Assembly (NCBI GenBank): GCA_036556695.1
Contig: DATBIY010000078.1
Coordinates: forward strand, 1 to 27,051
Origin: DASSCW01 sp036556695
GTDB taxonomy: Bacteria > Chloroflexota > Limnocylindria > QHBO01
DNA length: 27,051 nucleotides
Direction of reading: 5' to 3'
Below, piece after piece: positions 15,946 to 23,326 of this stretch. The notes beneath the pieces were generated by a model. That model made no database searches. It had not been told where the DNA came from and saw only the letters and a program-made list of their open reading frames with translations. How positions within the stretch are numbered: the first letter of the stretch is position 1; the number at the start of each line of letters is the position of its first letter. A program made the position numbers and the translations under genes.

Positions 15946-18333
15946 ATGACCACCACCCCGGACGGCCACGTGCTGGAACCGCATCCGACCGGCATGTTCG
16001 CGGCCCTCGGCCGCTTCGACTATCGCTTCCGGTTCGTGCTGCCGATCATCGGCCTGCTGCTGGTCATCGGCCTCAACGTCTGGGCGGCCGTCGGTGGGGG
16101 GACCCTGATCCAGGGTGGCTGGGTGATTCCGGGCTCGCAGGAGCAGCAGGCCGCCGACCTGCTCACCCAGAAGTTCGGGCAGGACCAGACGACCATGCTG
16201 GTGGTCTACACCGACCCGGACGGCGACGCCGCATCGCCCGCCTTCCAGCAGAAGGTCGCCGGCAGCCTGGCGCGGGTGCAAGATGACGCCGCGGTCACCG
16301 ACGTCCTGACCTACGCCGATACGCCCAGCGCCGAGCTGCTCTCAGAGGATGGCGCCTCCACCCTCGCCGTCGTGTACCTGGACAAGGAGGTCGAGTCCGC
16401 GGTCAACGACGCCGCGCGGCTGGCGGAGGAGATCGAGCCGCCTGCCGGGGTCACGGTCCAGGTGACCGGCATACCGCAGCTGTACCACGAGTTCAACGAC
16501 AAGATCGAGCAGGACCTGGTCACGGCCGAGATGGTCAGCCTGCCGATCGCGCTGCTTATCTTGCTGGCCGTGTTCGGCACCCTCGTGGCCGCGGGCCTGC
16601 CGCTGCTGATGGCCGGGCTGGCGCTGCCCACAGTGTTCGCGGTGGTGTCACTGCTGGCCGTCCCGCTGGAGATGAGCATCTTCGTCAACAACCTGGCCAG
16701 CATGATCGGGCTGGCGCTGAGCATCGACTACTCGCTGTTCATGGTCAGCCGCTTCCGCGAGGAGCTTCGCCACCACGACGTGGAAATCGCCCTGGAGCGG
16801 ATGATGGGCAGCGTCGGGAAGGCGGTGGCGGTCAGCGGCATCGCGGTGGCCATCGGGCTCTCGAGCCTGGCTGTCTTCGACGCCGCCGCGCTGCGCTCGA
16901 TGGGCATCGCCGGCGTGGTGACCGTCGGCGCCAGCCTGCTGGTCGGCCTGACGGTGCTCCCCTCGCTGCTGGCCATGCTGGGGCCGCGGGTGAACCGCTT
17001 CCGCATCCCGCTGCCCCGGGCGCTGCGCCTCATCGAGGATGACCCGGCAGCGGCAGATCGTCGCCAGGGCCATGGCGCCTGGTCCTGGATCGCCGCGCGC
17101 GTCATGCGGCGGCCTTTCCTCATCGCCGTGCCGGTGCTGGCCCTGCTGTTGGCGGCCGGCTCGCCGTTCCTCAATATCCAGCTTTCCACCGGGCAGAACC
17201 TGGAGGACCTGCCCCCGACGCCGGCGCGCATCGGCTTCGAGAAGATCGTCAACGACTTCCCCGGAGGGGAGAGCGACCCGATCACCGCGGTCATCACCTG
17301 GCAGGACGCGAACCTCGAGGACGGCATCCCGGCCGATCGGCAGGCGGACCTGCAGGCCTACCTGGATCGCGTGGCCGCGCTGCCGCACGTCGAGGACGTG
17401 GATTCGGTGCTCGACGCGCCGCCGGGCATGGATCCCGCCCAGTATGCGCAGCTGCTGACCGTTCCTCTGGACCAGTGGCCGGCCGAGATGCCGCCGCAGC
17501 TGGTCGACAGCGTGCGCGACCTGGTGGCCGACGACACGGCCCGGGTCCGCGTCTTCGCCGACGTGCAGCCGGACTCAGATGCCGGCCGCGCCCTGGTCGG
17601 CGCCGTGCGCGCGCTCGTGCCACCGGACGGCGCCGAGGTGCTGACCGCCGGCCTGCCGTCGCGATCGGCTGACTTCATGACCAGCTTCGAGGCCTCGGTG
17701 CCATGGGCCGTGCTGATCGTGGTGGCGGTCACCGGCCTCGTCCTGTTCCTGACCTTCGGGTCCGTGTTCCTGCCGGTCAAGGCGGTGCTCATGAGCCTGA
17801 TCAGCATCAGCGCCTCGTTCGGGGCGCTGGTCTTCATCTTCCAGCAGGGCCACTTCGAGGAGCTGCTCGGCTTCGAGGGCTCCGGCGCGCTGGGGGCGTG
17901 GCTGCCGGTGATCATGTTCGCCATCCTGTTCGGCCTCTCCATGGACTACGAGGTCCTGCTCCTGTCGCGGATCAGGGAGCGGTTCCTGGCCCATGGCGAC
18001 AACACGCGTGCTGTGGCGGAGGGCATCGGCCTGACCGGCGGCATCATCACCGGCGCGGCGCTGATCATGGTCGCGGTGTTCGCCGCGTTCGCGCTGTCGA
18101 GCATCACCTTCATCAAGGCGCTGGGTTTGACCATGGCGCTGGCCGTGCTGATTGACGCCACGCTGGTTCGCGGCATCCTTGTGCCGGCCTTCATGCGGGT
18201 CATGGGCTGGGTCAACTGGTGGGCCCCGCGCTGGCTGCAGCGCGCGATTGCCCGGCTGGGCCTGTATGAAGGACCGATCACCCCCGCCGCGGTTGCCGCT
18301 TCCGCGCCATCGGAGACCGCCGCCGCGCGCTAG
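15946..18333 (+). CDS. MMPL/RND-family transporter
   Basis: 795-residue polytopic membrane protein with the internally duplicated RND layout: one helix, a large extracellular domain (about 55-180), a bundle of five helices, then the same again. Each half has its signature: IDYSLFMVSRFREEL near 260-275 and MDYEVLLLSRIRERF near 665-680, with the aspartates that serve proton coupling. MMPL proteins export lipids, polyketides or hydrophobic compounds by proton antiport. The cargo cannot be told here, and no lipid or polyketide synthesis gene is adjacent. The start is uncertain: ATG 15946 is listed and ATG 15934 is equally in frame, with a weak GAGA nearby. The gene is monocistronic and divergent from the UMF1 transporter. 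Confidence 0.92.
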   Translation: MTTTPDGHVLEPHPTGMFAALGRFDYRFRFVLPIIGLLLVIGLNVWAAVGGGTLIQGGWVIPGSQEQQAADLLTQKFGQDQTTMLVVYTDPDGDAASPAFQQKVAGSLARVQDDAAVTDVLTYADTPSAELLSEDGASTLAVVYLDKEVESAVNDAARLAEEIEPPAGVTVQVTGIPQLYHEFNDKIEQDLVTAEMVSLPIALLILLAVFGTLVAAGLPLLMAGLALPTVFAVVSLLAVPLEMSIFVNNLASMIGLALSIDYSLFMVSRFREELRHHDVEIALERMMGSVGKAVAVSGIAVAIGLSSLAVFDAAALRSMGIAGVVTVGASLLVGLTVLPSLLAMLGPRVNRFRIPLPRALRLIEDDPAAADRRQGHGAWSWIAARVMRRPFLIAVPVLALLLAAGSPFLNIQLSTGQNLEDLPPTPARIGFEKIVNDFPGGESDPITAVITWQDANLEDGIPADRQADLQAYLDRVAALPHVEDVDSVLDAPPGMDPAQYAQLLTVPLDQWPAEMPPQLVDSVRDLVADDTARVRVFADVQPDSDAGRALVGAVRALVPPDGAEVLTAGLPSRSADFMTSFEASVPWAVLIVVAVTGLVLFLTFGSVFLPVKAVLMSLISISASFGALVFIFQQGHFEELLGFEGSGALGAWLPVIMFAILFGLSMDYEVLLLSRIRERFLAHGDNTRAVAEGIGLTGGIITGAALIMVAVFAAFALSSITFIKALGLTMALAVLIDATLVRGILVPAFMRVMGWVNWWAPRWLQRAIARLGLYEGPITPAAVAASAPSETAAAR

Positions 18334-18336
18334 GCT
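18331..18336 (+). promoter_or_regulatory. Putative -10 box of the leaderless 18343 gene
   Basis: TAGGCT, 6 nt (GCCGCT) before ATG 18343. It overlaps the TAG stop of the MMPL gene. Confidence 0.45.
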
Positions 18337-18342
18337 GCCGCT

Positions 18343-18711
18343 ATGCCGCGCCGCGACCTCGATCGCCTGACCCGCCGCTGGCAGCAACGGCACGATGCTC
18401 GCCGCCCGGCCAGTGACCTCCGGCCACGGGCCACGGGCGGCCGCGAGGCGCTCGCGCGCCGCGGCTTCCCGTTTGCCACGGTCAGCCCGGTCGAGTACGT
18501 GGCCCAGCACGGCGACGACATGCCGGGCTTCACCTACGACGACGAGTCATACGCCGATCCCGCGCTGGACGCCTGGATCCTCGAGGTCGGACGCTTGCTG
18601 AGGGAGCGCCGGGAGGGTGCGACGCCTGAGCCGTCGCCGCCTGAGGCGGCGCCCGACCCCGCGCCGCAGCCGAAACCAAAGGCCGCCCGCAAGCCGAAGG
18701 GCGATGCCTGA
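18343..18711 (+). CDS. Hypothetical protein with basic Pro/Ala/Lys tail
   Basis: 122 residues. The first 40 are strongly basic, the middle (about 42-90) looks folded with one amphipathic helix (ALDAWILEVGRLLRERRE), and the last 30 are Pro/Ala/Lys-rich (PKPKAARKPKG), much like a histone H1-type tail. Nucleic-acid binding is possible but unproven, and no family is recognised. The gene starts 6 nt after a TAGGCT box and overlaps the following metalloprotein gene by 8 nt (ATGCCTGA), so the two form one unit. Confidence 0.7.
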   Translation: MPRRDLDRLTRRWQQRHDARRPASDLRPRATGGREALARRGFPFATVSPVEYVAQHGDDMPGFTYDDESYADPALDAWILEVGRLLRERREGATPEPSPPEAAPDPAPQPKPKAARKPKGDA

Positions 18712-19312
18712 GGCGCCGCCCTGGGCTCGCGCCGTGGTGCTGCGGGTCTGCGCCGAGGCCGATGCGCCCGTGCCCCGCCTCGCCTGGCGCACTCGCGACC
18801 GCCCGACCTCGTCCGGCGTGACCCGCCGGTCCGTCGGCTCCGTGTCGGTGGTCGCCGGCCGCGACCCGATGGACCAGAAGCTGACGCTGCTCCATGAGCT
18901 CGCTCACTGGCTGGATCCGTTGCTGGCGGCTTCACGCCGCCGTGGAACCCGCCGTTCGCCGCACCACGGCGCGGCGTTCTATGCCATCGCCTTCGATTTG
19001 TACCGCCGCTTCGGCATCCCCGCGGCCTTCGCGCTGGCTGCCGAGTCGGGCCGCTATCCCAGCTCCCTTTCCCACGCCCGGCGGCTGGGCGTGCCCGGTG
19101 CCTCCGAAGCGTTCCTGGAGCGCCGTTCCGCGCTCCGATTGCGGGCAGCATCTCGTCCGCCGCAGCGCGTCCTCGTTCCGGAGCACCGGGTGCGCTTGAT
19201 CCGGGACGGGCGCTGGACGCGCTGCGAGGTCTGCGGCGTGCGCGTCGTGGGGCCGGTCCTGCGCCGCATGCGTCGCCGCCCAGGCCGGCACATCACCTAC
19301 GGCGTCGCCTGA
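18704..19312 (+). CDS. HExxH zinc metalloprotein, putative
   Basis: 202 residues. The zinc-protease motif HELAHW is at 64-69, with a HHG at 87-89 that could supply the third ligand. The C-terminus holds a single CEVC pair (around 178-181) within a basic region, a possible half zinc ribbon. The arrangement resembles the small actinobacterial 'putative metallohydrolase' family TIGR04338. Protease activity is not shown. No signal peptide or membrane helix is present, so it should act in the cytoplasm. The ATG at 18704 lies inside the end of the preceding gene, and a longer open frame from 18617 is rejected because it would overlap that gene by almost 100 nt. Confidence 0.75.
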   Translation: MPEAPPWARAVVLRVCAEADAPVPRLAWRTRDRPTSSGVTRRSVGSVSVVAGRDPMDQKLTLLHELAHWLDPLLAASRRRGTRRSPHHGAAFYAIAFDLYRRFGIPAAFALAAESGRYPSSLSHARRLGVPGASEAFLERRSALRLRAASRPPQRVLVPEHRVRLIRDGRWTRCEVCGVRVVGPVLRRMRRRPGRHITYGVA

Positions 19313-19322
19313 CTCGTTGCCG

Positions 19323-20507
19323 ATGGAACGGCACCTCCCGCTGCGCGGCGTCCGGGTGGTGGACTGCTCGCGTGTGCTGGCCGGGCCGTTCGCCACGATG
19401 CTGCTGGCCGACCTGGGAGCCGACGTCGTCAAGCTCGAGCCGCCAGGCGGCGACGAGAGCCGCGGCTGGGGCCCGCCGTGGTGGGGCGATCCGGCGGAGC
19501 GGCGGAGCGCCTACTTCGCATCGGTCAACCGCAACAAGCGGTCCGTCGTGGTTGATCTGCGGACCGATGCCGGCCGCGACATCCTTGACCGCCTGGCCGA
19601 TGCCGCCGAGCTGCTGGTGCACAACGCCCGCCCATCCAGCGCTGCGCGGCTTGGGCTGGACGCCGAACGACTGCAAGCCAGGCACCCCGGGCTGGTGGTG
19701 GCGGCGGTCGGCGGCTTCGCCGGCCGTGATGCGGAACTGCCCGCCTACGACCTGCTGGCCCAGGCCATGAGCGGGCTGATGGCCATCACCGGCGAGCGGG
19801 ACGGCGCGCCGCAGAAGGTCGGCGTGGCGGTGCTCGACCTGCTGGCCGGGCTCGAGCTGGCGGTTGGCGCGCTGGCCGCGCTCTTGGGACGCGTTCGCGG
19901 TCGCGGCCAGGTCGGCCAAGACGTGAGCGTGAGCCTCATGGAGTCGGGCGTGGCGGCATTGACCAACGTGCTGGCCAGCCACCTGGTTACCGGCGACGAG
20001 CCCGAGCGCTGGGCGAGCGGGCACCCGAACATCGTGCCGTACCAGGTGTTCGCCGCGCGGGATGGCCACCTGGCCATCGCGGTGGGCAATGACGCGCAGT
20101 ACGCGCGTTTGTTGAATGTGCTTGGCCTGCCGGTCGAGGAGCGCTACGCCACCAACCCCGCCCGCGTTGCCAGCCGGGATGAGCTGGTCCCGCGGCTGGC
20201 GGCAGCCACGGCCAAACGTGACCGGGACGAGCTGATGGCCGCGCTGCGCGCGGCGGACGTGCCGGCCGGTCCGGTGAGCAGTGTCGGCGAGGCGCTGCGA
20301 GCCATGCAGGACAGCCACGATGGCGCGTGGCTGCAGTCGGCCGGCTCCATGCGCCTGGCGCCCGACCCCATCCGCCTCGATGGGGAGCAACTTCCAATGC
20401 GCGGCGCGCCACCTCTGCTCGGCGAGCACACGCGTGAGGTGCTGCGCGAGCTGGGCGTCGGCGAGGACGAGAGCCAGACCCTCCGCGCGGCGGGCGTGGT
20501 TCGCTGA
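19323..20507 (+). CDS. CaiB/BaiF family (class III) CoA-transferase
   Basis: 394 residues. The family pattern is complete: LRGVRVVDCSRVLAGPFATMLLADLGADVVKLEPP at the N-terminus, NRNKRSVVVDLRT, the catalytic aspartate D143 in YDLLAQAMSG, and VSLMESGVAAL. Such enzymes move CoA between acyl groups through an aspartyl-CoA anhydride, as in formyl-CoA, carnitine or alpha-methylacyl-CoA metabolism. The substrate cannot be predicted and no acyl-CoA gene is adjacent. ATG 19323 is preferred, and TTG 19317 is in frame 6 nt upstream. It starts 10 nt after the metalloprotein gene, so it may be the third gene of that unit, and ends 3 nt from the convergent deaminase. Confidence 0.92.
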   Translation: MERHLPLRGVRVVDCSRVLAGPFATMLLADLGADVVKLEPPGGDESRGWGPPWWGDPAERRSAYFASVNRNKRSVVVDLRTDAGRDILDRLADAAELLVHNARPSSAARLGLDAERLQARHPGLVVAAVGGFAGRDAELPAYDLLAQAMSGLMAITGERDGAPQKVGVAVLDLLAGLELAVGALAALLGRVRGRGQVGQDVSVSLMESGVAALTNVLASHLVTGDEPERWASGHPNIVPYQVFAARDGHLAIAVGNDAQYARLLNVLGLPVEERYATNPARVASRDELVPRLAAATAKRDRDELMAALRAADVPAGPVSSVGEALRAMQDSHDGAWLQSAGSMRLAPDPIRLDGEQLPMRGAPPLLGEHTREVLRELGVGEDESQTLRAAGVVR

Positions 20508-20510
20508 GGG

Positions 20511-20957
20511 CTACTCCCCGATGTCCTCGTTCCAGAGCGTGGGGTTGGCCGCGATGAAGGCCTGCATCATGGCCACGCACTCGGGATCATCCAGCACCAC
20601 CACCTCGACCCCGCGCGAGCGGAGATAGTCCTCGCCCCCCAGGAACGTGCGGTTCTCGCCGATCACCACGCGTGGGATCTCGTACAGCAGAATGGCGCCG
20701 GTGCACATGTCGCACGGGGACAGGGTGGTGATCATGGTCGACCGCCGGTAGGCGGATGCCGGCAGACGGCCGGCTGCCTCCAGTGCATCGGTCTCGCCAT
20801 GGCGGATCGGACTGCCCAGCTGCACCCGGCGGTTGTGCCCCGCGCCCAGGGCGCGGCCGTCGTCGGCCACCAGCACGGCGCCGATCGGGATGCCGCCCTC
20901 CGCCAGGCCGGCCCGTGCCTCGGCAACGGCGAGGGTTAGGAGCTCGGCGTCGGTCAT
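20511..20957 (-). CDS. Cytosine deaminase, yeast Fcy1 type
   Basis: 148-residue zinc-dependent deaminase. Zinc ligands are H53 (in RHGETDAL), C82 and C85 (LSPCDMCTGAILLY), and the proton-shuttle glutamate is E55. N42 in HNRR corresponds to the substrate-binding asparagine of the yeast enzyme. Beyond the general fold, the segment PCDMCTGAI, the VVIGEN stretch and the C-terminal ending EDIGE closely follow Saccharomyces Fcy1, so cytosine to uracil (salvage) is more likely than tRNA adenosine or guanine deamination. This is recalled similarity, not an alignment. The ATG overlaps the DUF3037 stop by 4 nt, making this the third gene of the operon. Confidence 0.88.
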   Translation of the reverse strand: MTDAELLTLAVAEARAGLAEGGIPIGAVLVADDGRALGAGHNRRVQLGSPIRHGETDALEAAGRLPASAYRRSTMITTLSPCDMCTGAILLYEIPRVVIGENRTFLGGEDYLRSRGVEVVVLDDPECVAMMQAFIAANPTLWNEDIGE

Positions 20958-21346
20958 GGCCGCGCCACCAGCACGTGCCACAGGTGCTCGAAGGTGGCAG
21001 CCGGGTCGTCGGTCGTGCCGGAGTGGATGGGTCCCGGCTGCACGACGGTCGAACGCGGCGCGGTCAGCCAGTGGAAGCGCTCCGACTGGCTGAGCTCGGA
21101 TATCGGCCCGGCCGCGGGGTCGCCTGCCGCCGTCTGCTCGAACAGGGCCAGCTGATGGCGCAATGCCGCCATGTCGCTGCTGGGCCGTAACGCCGAAAGC
21201 GCCGCCTCGTCGAGCGCGGTACGCGCCTGCAGGAAGCGGCGCGAGCGGCAGAACACGATCAGCCCGGCGTTCAGGAACTCCTCGCGCTCGATGTCGGGCA
21301 CCACCCGGATGGCGGCGTAGCTGAACGGCTCAGGCGACGGCGCCAC
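20954..21346 (-). CDS. DUF3037 family protein
   Basis: 130 residues matching the DUF3037 family by FSYAAIRVVPDIEREEFLNAGLIVFCR near the N-terminus. The family is of unknown function and is often seen next to HipA-like kinases, as here. GTG 21346 has a very good GGAGG 7 nt upstream that lies within the end of the kinase gene, so the two genes overlap by 17 nt and are probably made in fixed proportion. It is soluble, without signal peptide. It may be the antitoxin-like or substrate-binding partner of the kinase; that is a hypothesis. Confidence 0.85.
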   Translation of the reverse strand: MAPSPEPFSYAAIRVVPDIEREEFLNAGLIVFCRSRRFLQARTALDEAALSALRPSSDMAALRHQLALFEQTAAGDPAAGPISELSQSERFHWLTAPRSTVVQPGPIHSGTTDDPAATFEHLWHVLVARP

Positions 21347-22103
21347 GCTGCACCTCCGCGCGGGCGGCATCGGCGAAGCCAACCCAGGTCGGGCGGGCTT
21401 CCAGCCGGCTGGCCAGGTAGGACCGATACCTCCCAAGCTCCCCGTCGGGCAGCCACTCCGCCGGGATCTGCGCCAGCACCTCGTCGATCACGCGACCGTC
21501 CAGCCGCGGCGCCAGCCGCGCATCGGCCTCCCAAATGGAGCCGGCGAACGGCAGGAACATGTGGTCGCGAATCGGCTCGAAGGGCCGCCGCGCGTGCGCG
21601 TCGGGCTCTTGCCAGGAGTGGTGGATGTAGAGGCACGCGCCGTGGTCGATGAGCCAGGTACGACCCTCGTGGACGATCAGGTTCGAGTTGCGCGGCGTGC
21701 GGTCCGGGTTGGTGATCAGCGAGTCGAACCACACCACCTCCGCTGCCCAGTCGGGTCCCTCGGCCGGCGGTTGGCTGAGGTCGCGGGCCAGCGCGCCGGG
21801 CACGAACTCCAGGCCGACGTTGAGGCCGATGGACCAGCCCAGCAAATCGTTGATCTCCTGATCCGGCTCGGCGCGGGCGATGGATTCCGGCAGCGTGGCC
21901 AGCACGATCTCCGGCACCGGCAATCCCAGCGCACGGCCGATCTCGCCGCCGATCAGCTCGGCGATCAGCGCCTTCTGCCCATGGCCGGCGCCGCGGAACT
22001 TGATGACGTACTCGCGCCCGTCATCGGCCTCGGCCACGGCCGGCAGCGAGCTGCCCTCGCGCAGTGGCGTGGCGTAGCGGGTGATGGTGACGCTGCGGAC
22101 CAT
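21330..22103 (-). CDS. HipA-like kinase family protein
   Basis: 257 residues, shorter than HipA of E. coli (about 440) and lacking its N-terminal subdomain. Kinase-like features are the lysine K35 in YVIKFRG, the catalytic-loop aspartate and asparagine in NPDRTPRNSN (D134 and N139 or N141) and the metal-binding aspartate D153 in LIDHG, so it is expected to be active. This fits the compact HipA-like kinase family often paired with DUF3037. HipA phosphorylates glutamyl-tRNA synthetase, but the target here is unknown. There is no HipB-type DNA-binding gene beside it. The ATG at 22103 is 6 nt after a TACACT box, so the operon is probably leaderless. Order: kinase, DUF3037, cytosine deaminase. Confidence 0.88.
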   Translation of the reverse strand: MVRSVTITRYATPLREGSSLPAVAEADDGREYVIKFRGAGHGQKALIAELIGGEIGRALGLPVPEIVLATLPESIARAEPDQEINDLLGWSIGLNVGLEFVPGALARDLSQPPAEGPDWAAEVVWFDSLITNPDRTPRNSNLIVHEGRTWLIDHGACLYIHHSWQEPDAHARRPFEPIRDHMFLPFAGSIWEADARLAPRLDGRVIDEVLAQIPAEWLPDGELGRYRSYLASRLEARPTWVGFADAARAEVQRGAVA

Positions 22104-22109
22104 CTACGG

Positions 22110-22115
22110 AGTGTA
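22110..22115 (-). promoter_or_regulatory. Putative -10 box of the leaderless kinase operon
   Basis: TACACT on the minus strand, 6 nt (CCGTAG) before ATG 22103. It lies in the short divergent region shared with the tiny peptide ORF. Confidence 0.55.
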
Positions 22116-22144
22116 TTGCCCGGTGACGCTGAGGGACGCACACT
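22116..22144 (+). promoter_or_regulatory. Putative promoter of the 19-residue ORF
   Basis: TTGCCC (22116-22121), a 17-bp spacer and CACACT (22139-22144). Transcription would begin just before the ribosome site AAGGAGGTG. It lies back to back with the minus-strand TACACT box. Confidence 0.45.
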
Positions 22145-22163
22145 GCGCGAAGGAGGTGTACCG

Positions 22164-22223
22164 ATGACCGACAAGACCCCCAAGCGGCCGCCCAAGAAGA
22201 AGCAGCCCAAGAAGCCGAAGTAG
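22164..22223 (+). CDS. Tiny Lys/Pro-rich basic peptide ORF
   Basis: 19 residues: MTDKTPKRPPKKKQPKKPK. Eight lysines, one arginine and six prolines follow the first three residues. The reason to call it is the ribosome site: AAGGAGGTG, an almost perfect anti-16S match, 6 nt before ATG 22164 and the best in the window. A promoter-like pair lies just upstream. Possible roles are a nucleic-acid- or ribosome-binding peptide, or a polyproline/polylysine stalling leader. However, no gene follows on the same strand for about 180 nt, since the tRNA is on the other strand. No family recognised. Confidence 0.6.
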   Translation: MTDKTPKRPPKKKQPKKPK

Positions 22224-22232
22224 GCGCAGTGA

Positions 22233-22308
22233 TGGAGCGGGAGACGGGGATCGAACCCGCGACATTCAGCTTGGAAGGCTGACGCTCTGCCAACTGAGCT
22301 ACTCCCGC
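22233..22308 (-). tRNA. tRNA-Gly(TCC)
   Basis: Complete 76-nt cloverleaf on the minus strand, starting GCGGGAGTAGCTCAG and with encoded CCA at 22233-22235. The acceptor stem GCGGGAG/CTCCCGC is fully paired, the anticodon loop is CTTCCAA with anticodon TCC, and the T-loop is GGTTCGATCC. It reads GGA/GGG codons. No other tRNA or integrase lies beside it, and I see no repeated 3' end of the tRNA in the window. Confidence 0.97.
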
Positions 22309-22322
22309 GTCAGAGCGGATAG

Positions 22323-22328
22323 AAGATA
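22323..22328 (-). promoter_or_regulatory. Possible -10 box of tRNA-Gly
   Basis: TATCTT on the minus strand, 14 nt before the mature 5' end. No convincing -35 is seen. Confidence 0.35.
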
Positions 22329-22388
22329 CCCGACTCCCGGCCCGGAAGCCCGGCGGGCACGAATTGGCCTGAGAGCCGGTCAGACGGG

Positions 22389-22394
22389 TACGCT
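22389..22394 (+). promoter_or_regulatory. Putative -10 box of the cyclase gene
   Basis: TACGCT, 10 nt before ATG 22405, with TTGGCC (22364-22369) at a long 19-bp spacing as a possible -35. No ribosome site is present, so a leaderless or very short leader is expected. Confidence 0.45.
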
Positions 22395-22404
22395 CTGCGG
22401 TGCC

Positions 22405-23322
22405 ATGCCCAACCTCCCGTCTGGAACGGTCACGTTCCTGTTCAGCGACATCGAGGGCAGCACCAGCCTCCTGAAGCAGCTGGGCGACGAGCAGTTCACA
22501 CAGCTGCTGGGGACCCATCGGCGGCTCGTGCGCGAGACGTTCGCCCTCTACCACGGCCAGGAAATCGACACCCAGGGCGACGCCTTCTTCTACTCCTTCC
22601 CGCGGGCGCGGGAGGCGGTGGCCGCGGCCGCCGAGGTGCAGCGCAAGCACCACGAGCAGGCGTGGCCGCAGGGCGTATCGGTCCGCATGCGCCTTGGTCT
22701 GCACACTGGTGAGCCTGCAATCGGCGAGGAGGGCTACACCGGCCTGGACGTGGTCCGGGCGTCGCGCATCGCCGCCGTCGGCCGTGGCGGGCAGGTGCTG
22801 CTGTCGGATACGACGCGGGCCATCGTTGCCGGCGACCTGCCCGAGGGCGTGCGACTGCGCTCGCTGGGCGACCAGCGGCTGAAGGACATCGACCAACCCG
22901 AGCCGCTGCACGAGCTCGACATCGACGGCGTTCCTGTATCTCGGGAAAGCGCCGCGCTGGTCGAGGCTGGGACCACGGTAGAGCACGGCGAGAGCTTTCT
23001 TCCCGCCGAAACCCTGGCGGCCATGCCGGACTGGCTGCGCGACGTCGCGGGCCGCATGACGCCGCTTGCGGGTCGCGCCGGCCAGCTCATCGAGCAGCGG
23101 GTCATGGCCGAGATCAAGTCCAGCATGCGCGAAGAGGCCGAGCGCGAGGCGTCCGAGCGTGGGGCGGCCGAAAAGGGCGAGAAGGCGAAACCATCGGCCT
23201 CTGGCCCCGCATCCCGCCCATCGATGGCCGATGAGATCGCCAAGCTCAGGAAGCTCCGCGACGATGGCGCCATCACTGAGGAGCAGTACGCGCGGGCGCT
23301 GGACCGAACGATCTCCGGCTGA
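22405..23322 (+). CDS. Class III nucleotidyl cyclase with C-terminal SHOCT domain
   Basis: 305 residues. The cyclase domain (about 6-170) begins GTVTFLFSDIEGST with metal-binding D15 and has the second metal aspartate D59 in QGDAFFYSF. The segment GLDVVRASRIAAVGRGGQVLLS stands where canonical enzymes have the asparagine of the N-x3-R transition-state pair; here that position is an acid, as in many bacterial DIEGST cyclases. Activity and choice of ATP or GTP are therefore open. A charged linker rich in Glu, Ala and Lys (about 225-270) leads to a SHOCT domain at 275-303 (IAKLRKLRDDGAITEEQYARAL), a short helical module that is often terminal and involved in oligomerisation or binding. No membrane helix is present. 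Confidence 0.9.
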   Translation: MPNLPSGTVTFLFSDIEGSTSLLKQLGDEQFTQLLGTHRRLVRETFALYHGQEIDTQGDAFFYSFPRAREAVAAAAEVQRKHHEQAWPQGVSVRMRLGLHTGEPAIGEEGYTGLDVVRASRIAAVGRGGQVLLSDTTRAIVAGDLPEGVRLRSLGDQRLKDIDQPEPLHELDIDGVPVSRESAALVEAGTTVEHGESFLPAETLAAMPDWLRDVAGRMTPLAGRAGQLIEQRVMAEIKSSMREEAEREASERGAAEKGEKAKPSASGPASRPSMADEIAKLRKLRDDGAITEEQYARALDRTISG

Positions 23323-23326
23323 CCGC

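Noticed and set aside
14435..15949. 504-codon plus-strand frame over the UMF1 transporter
   Set aside because: Gln/His/Arg-rich antisense frame without motifs; the minus strand has a clear membrane protein.
22233..22308. tRNA-Gly as attachment site of an integrated element
   Set aside because: No integrase and no second copy of the tRNA 3' end in the window; the neighbours look chromosomal.
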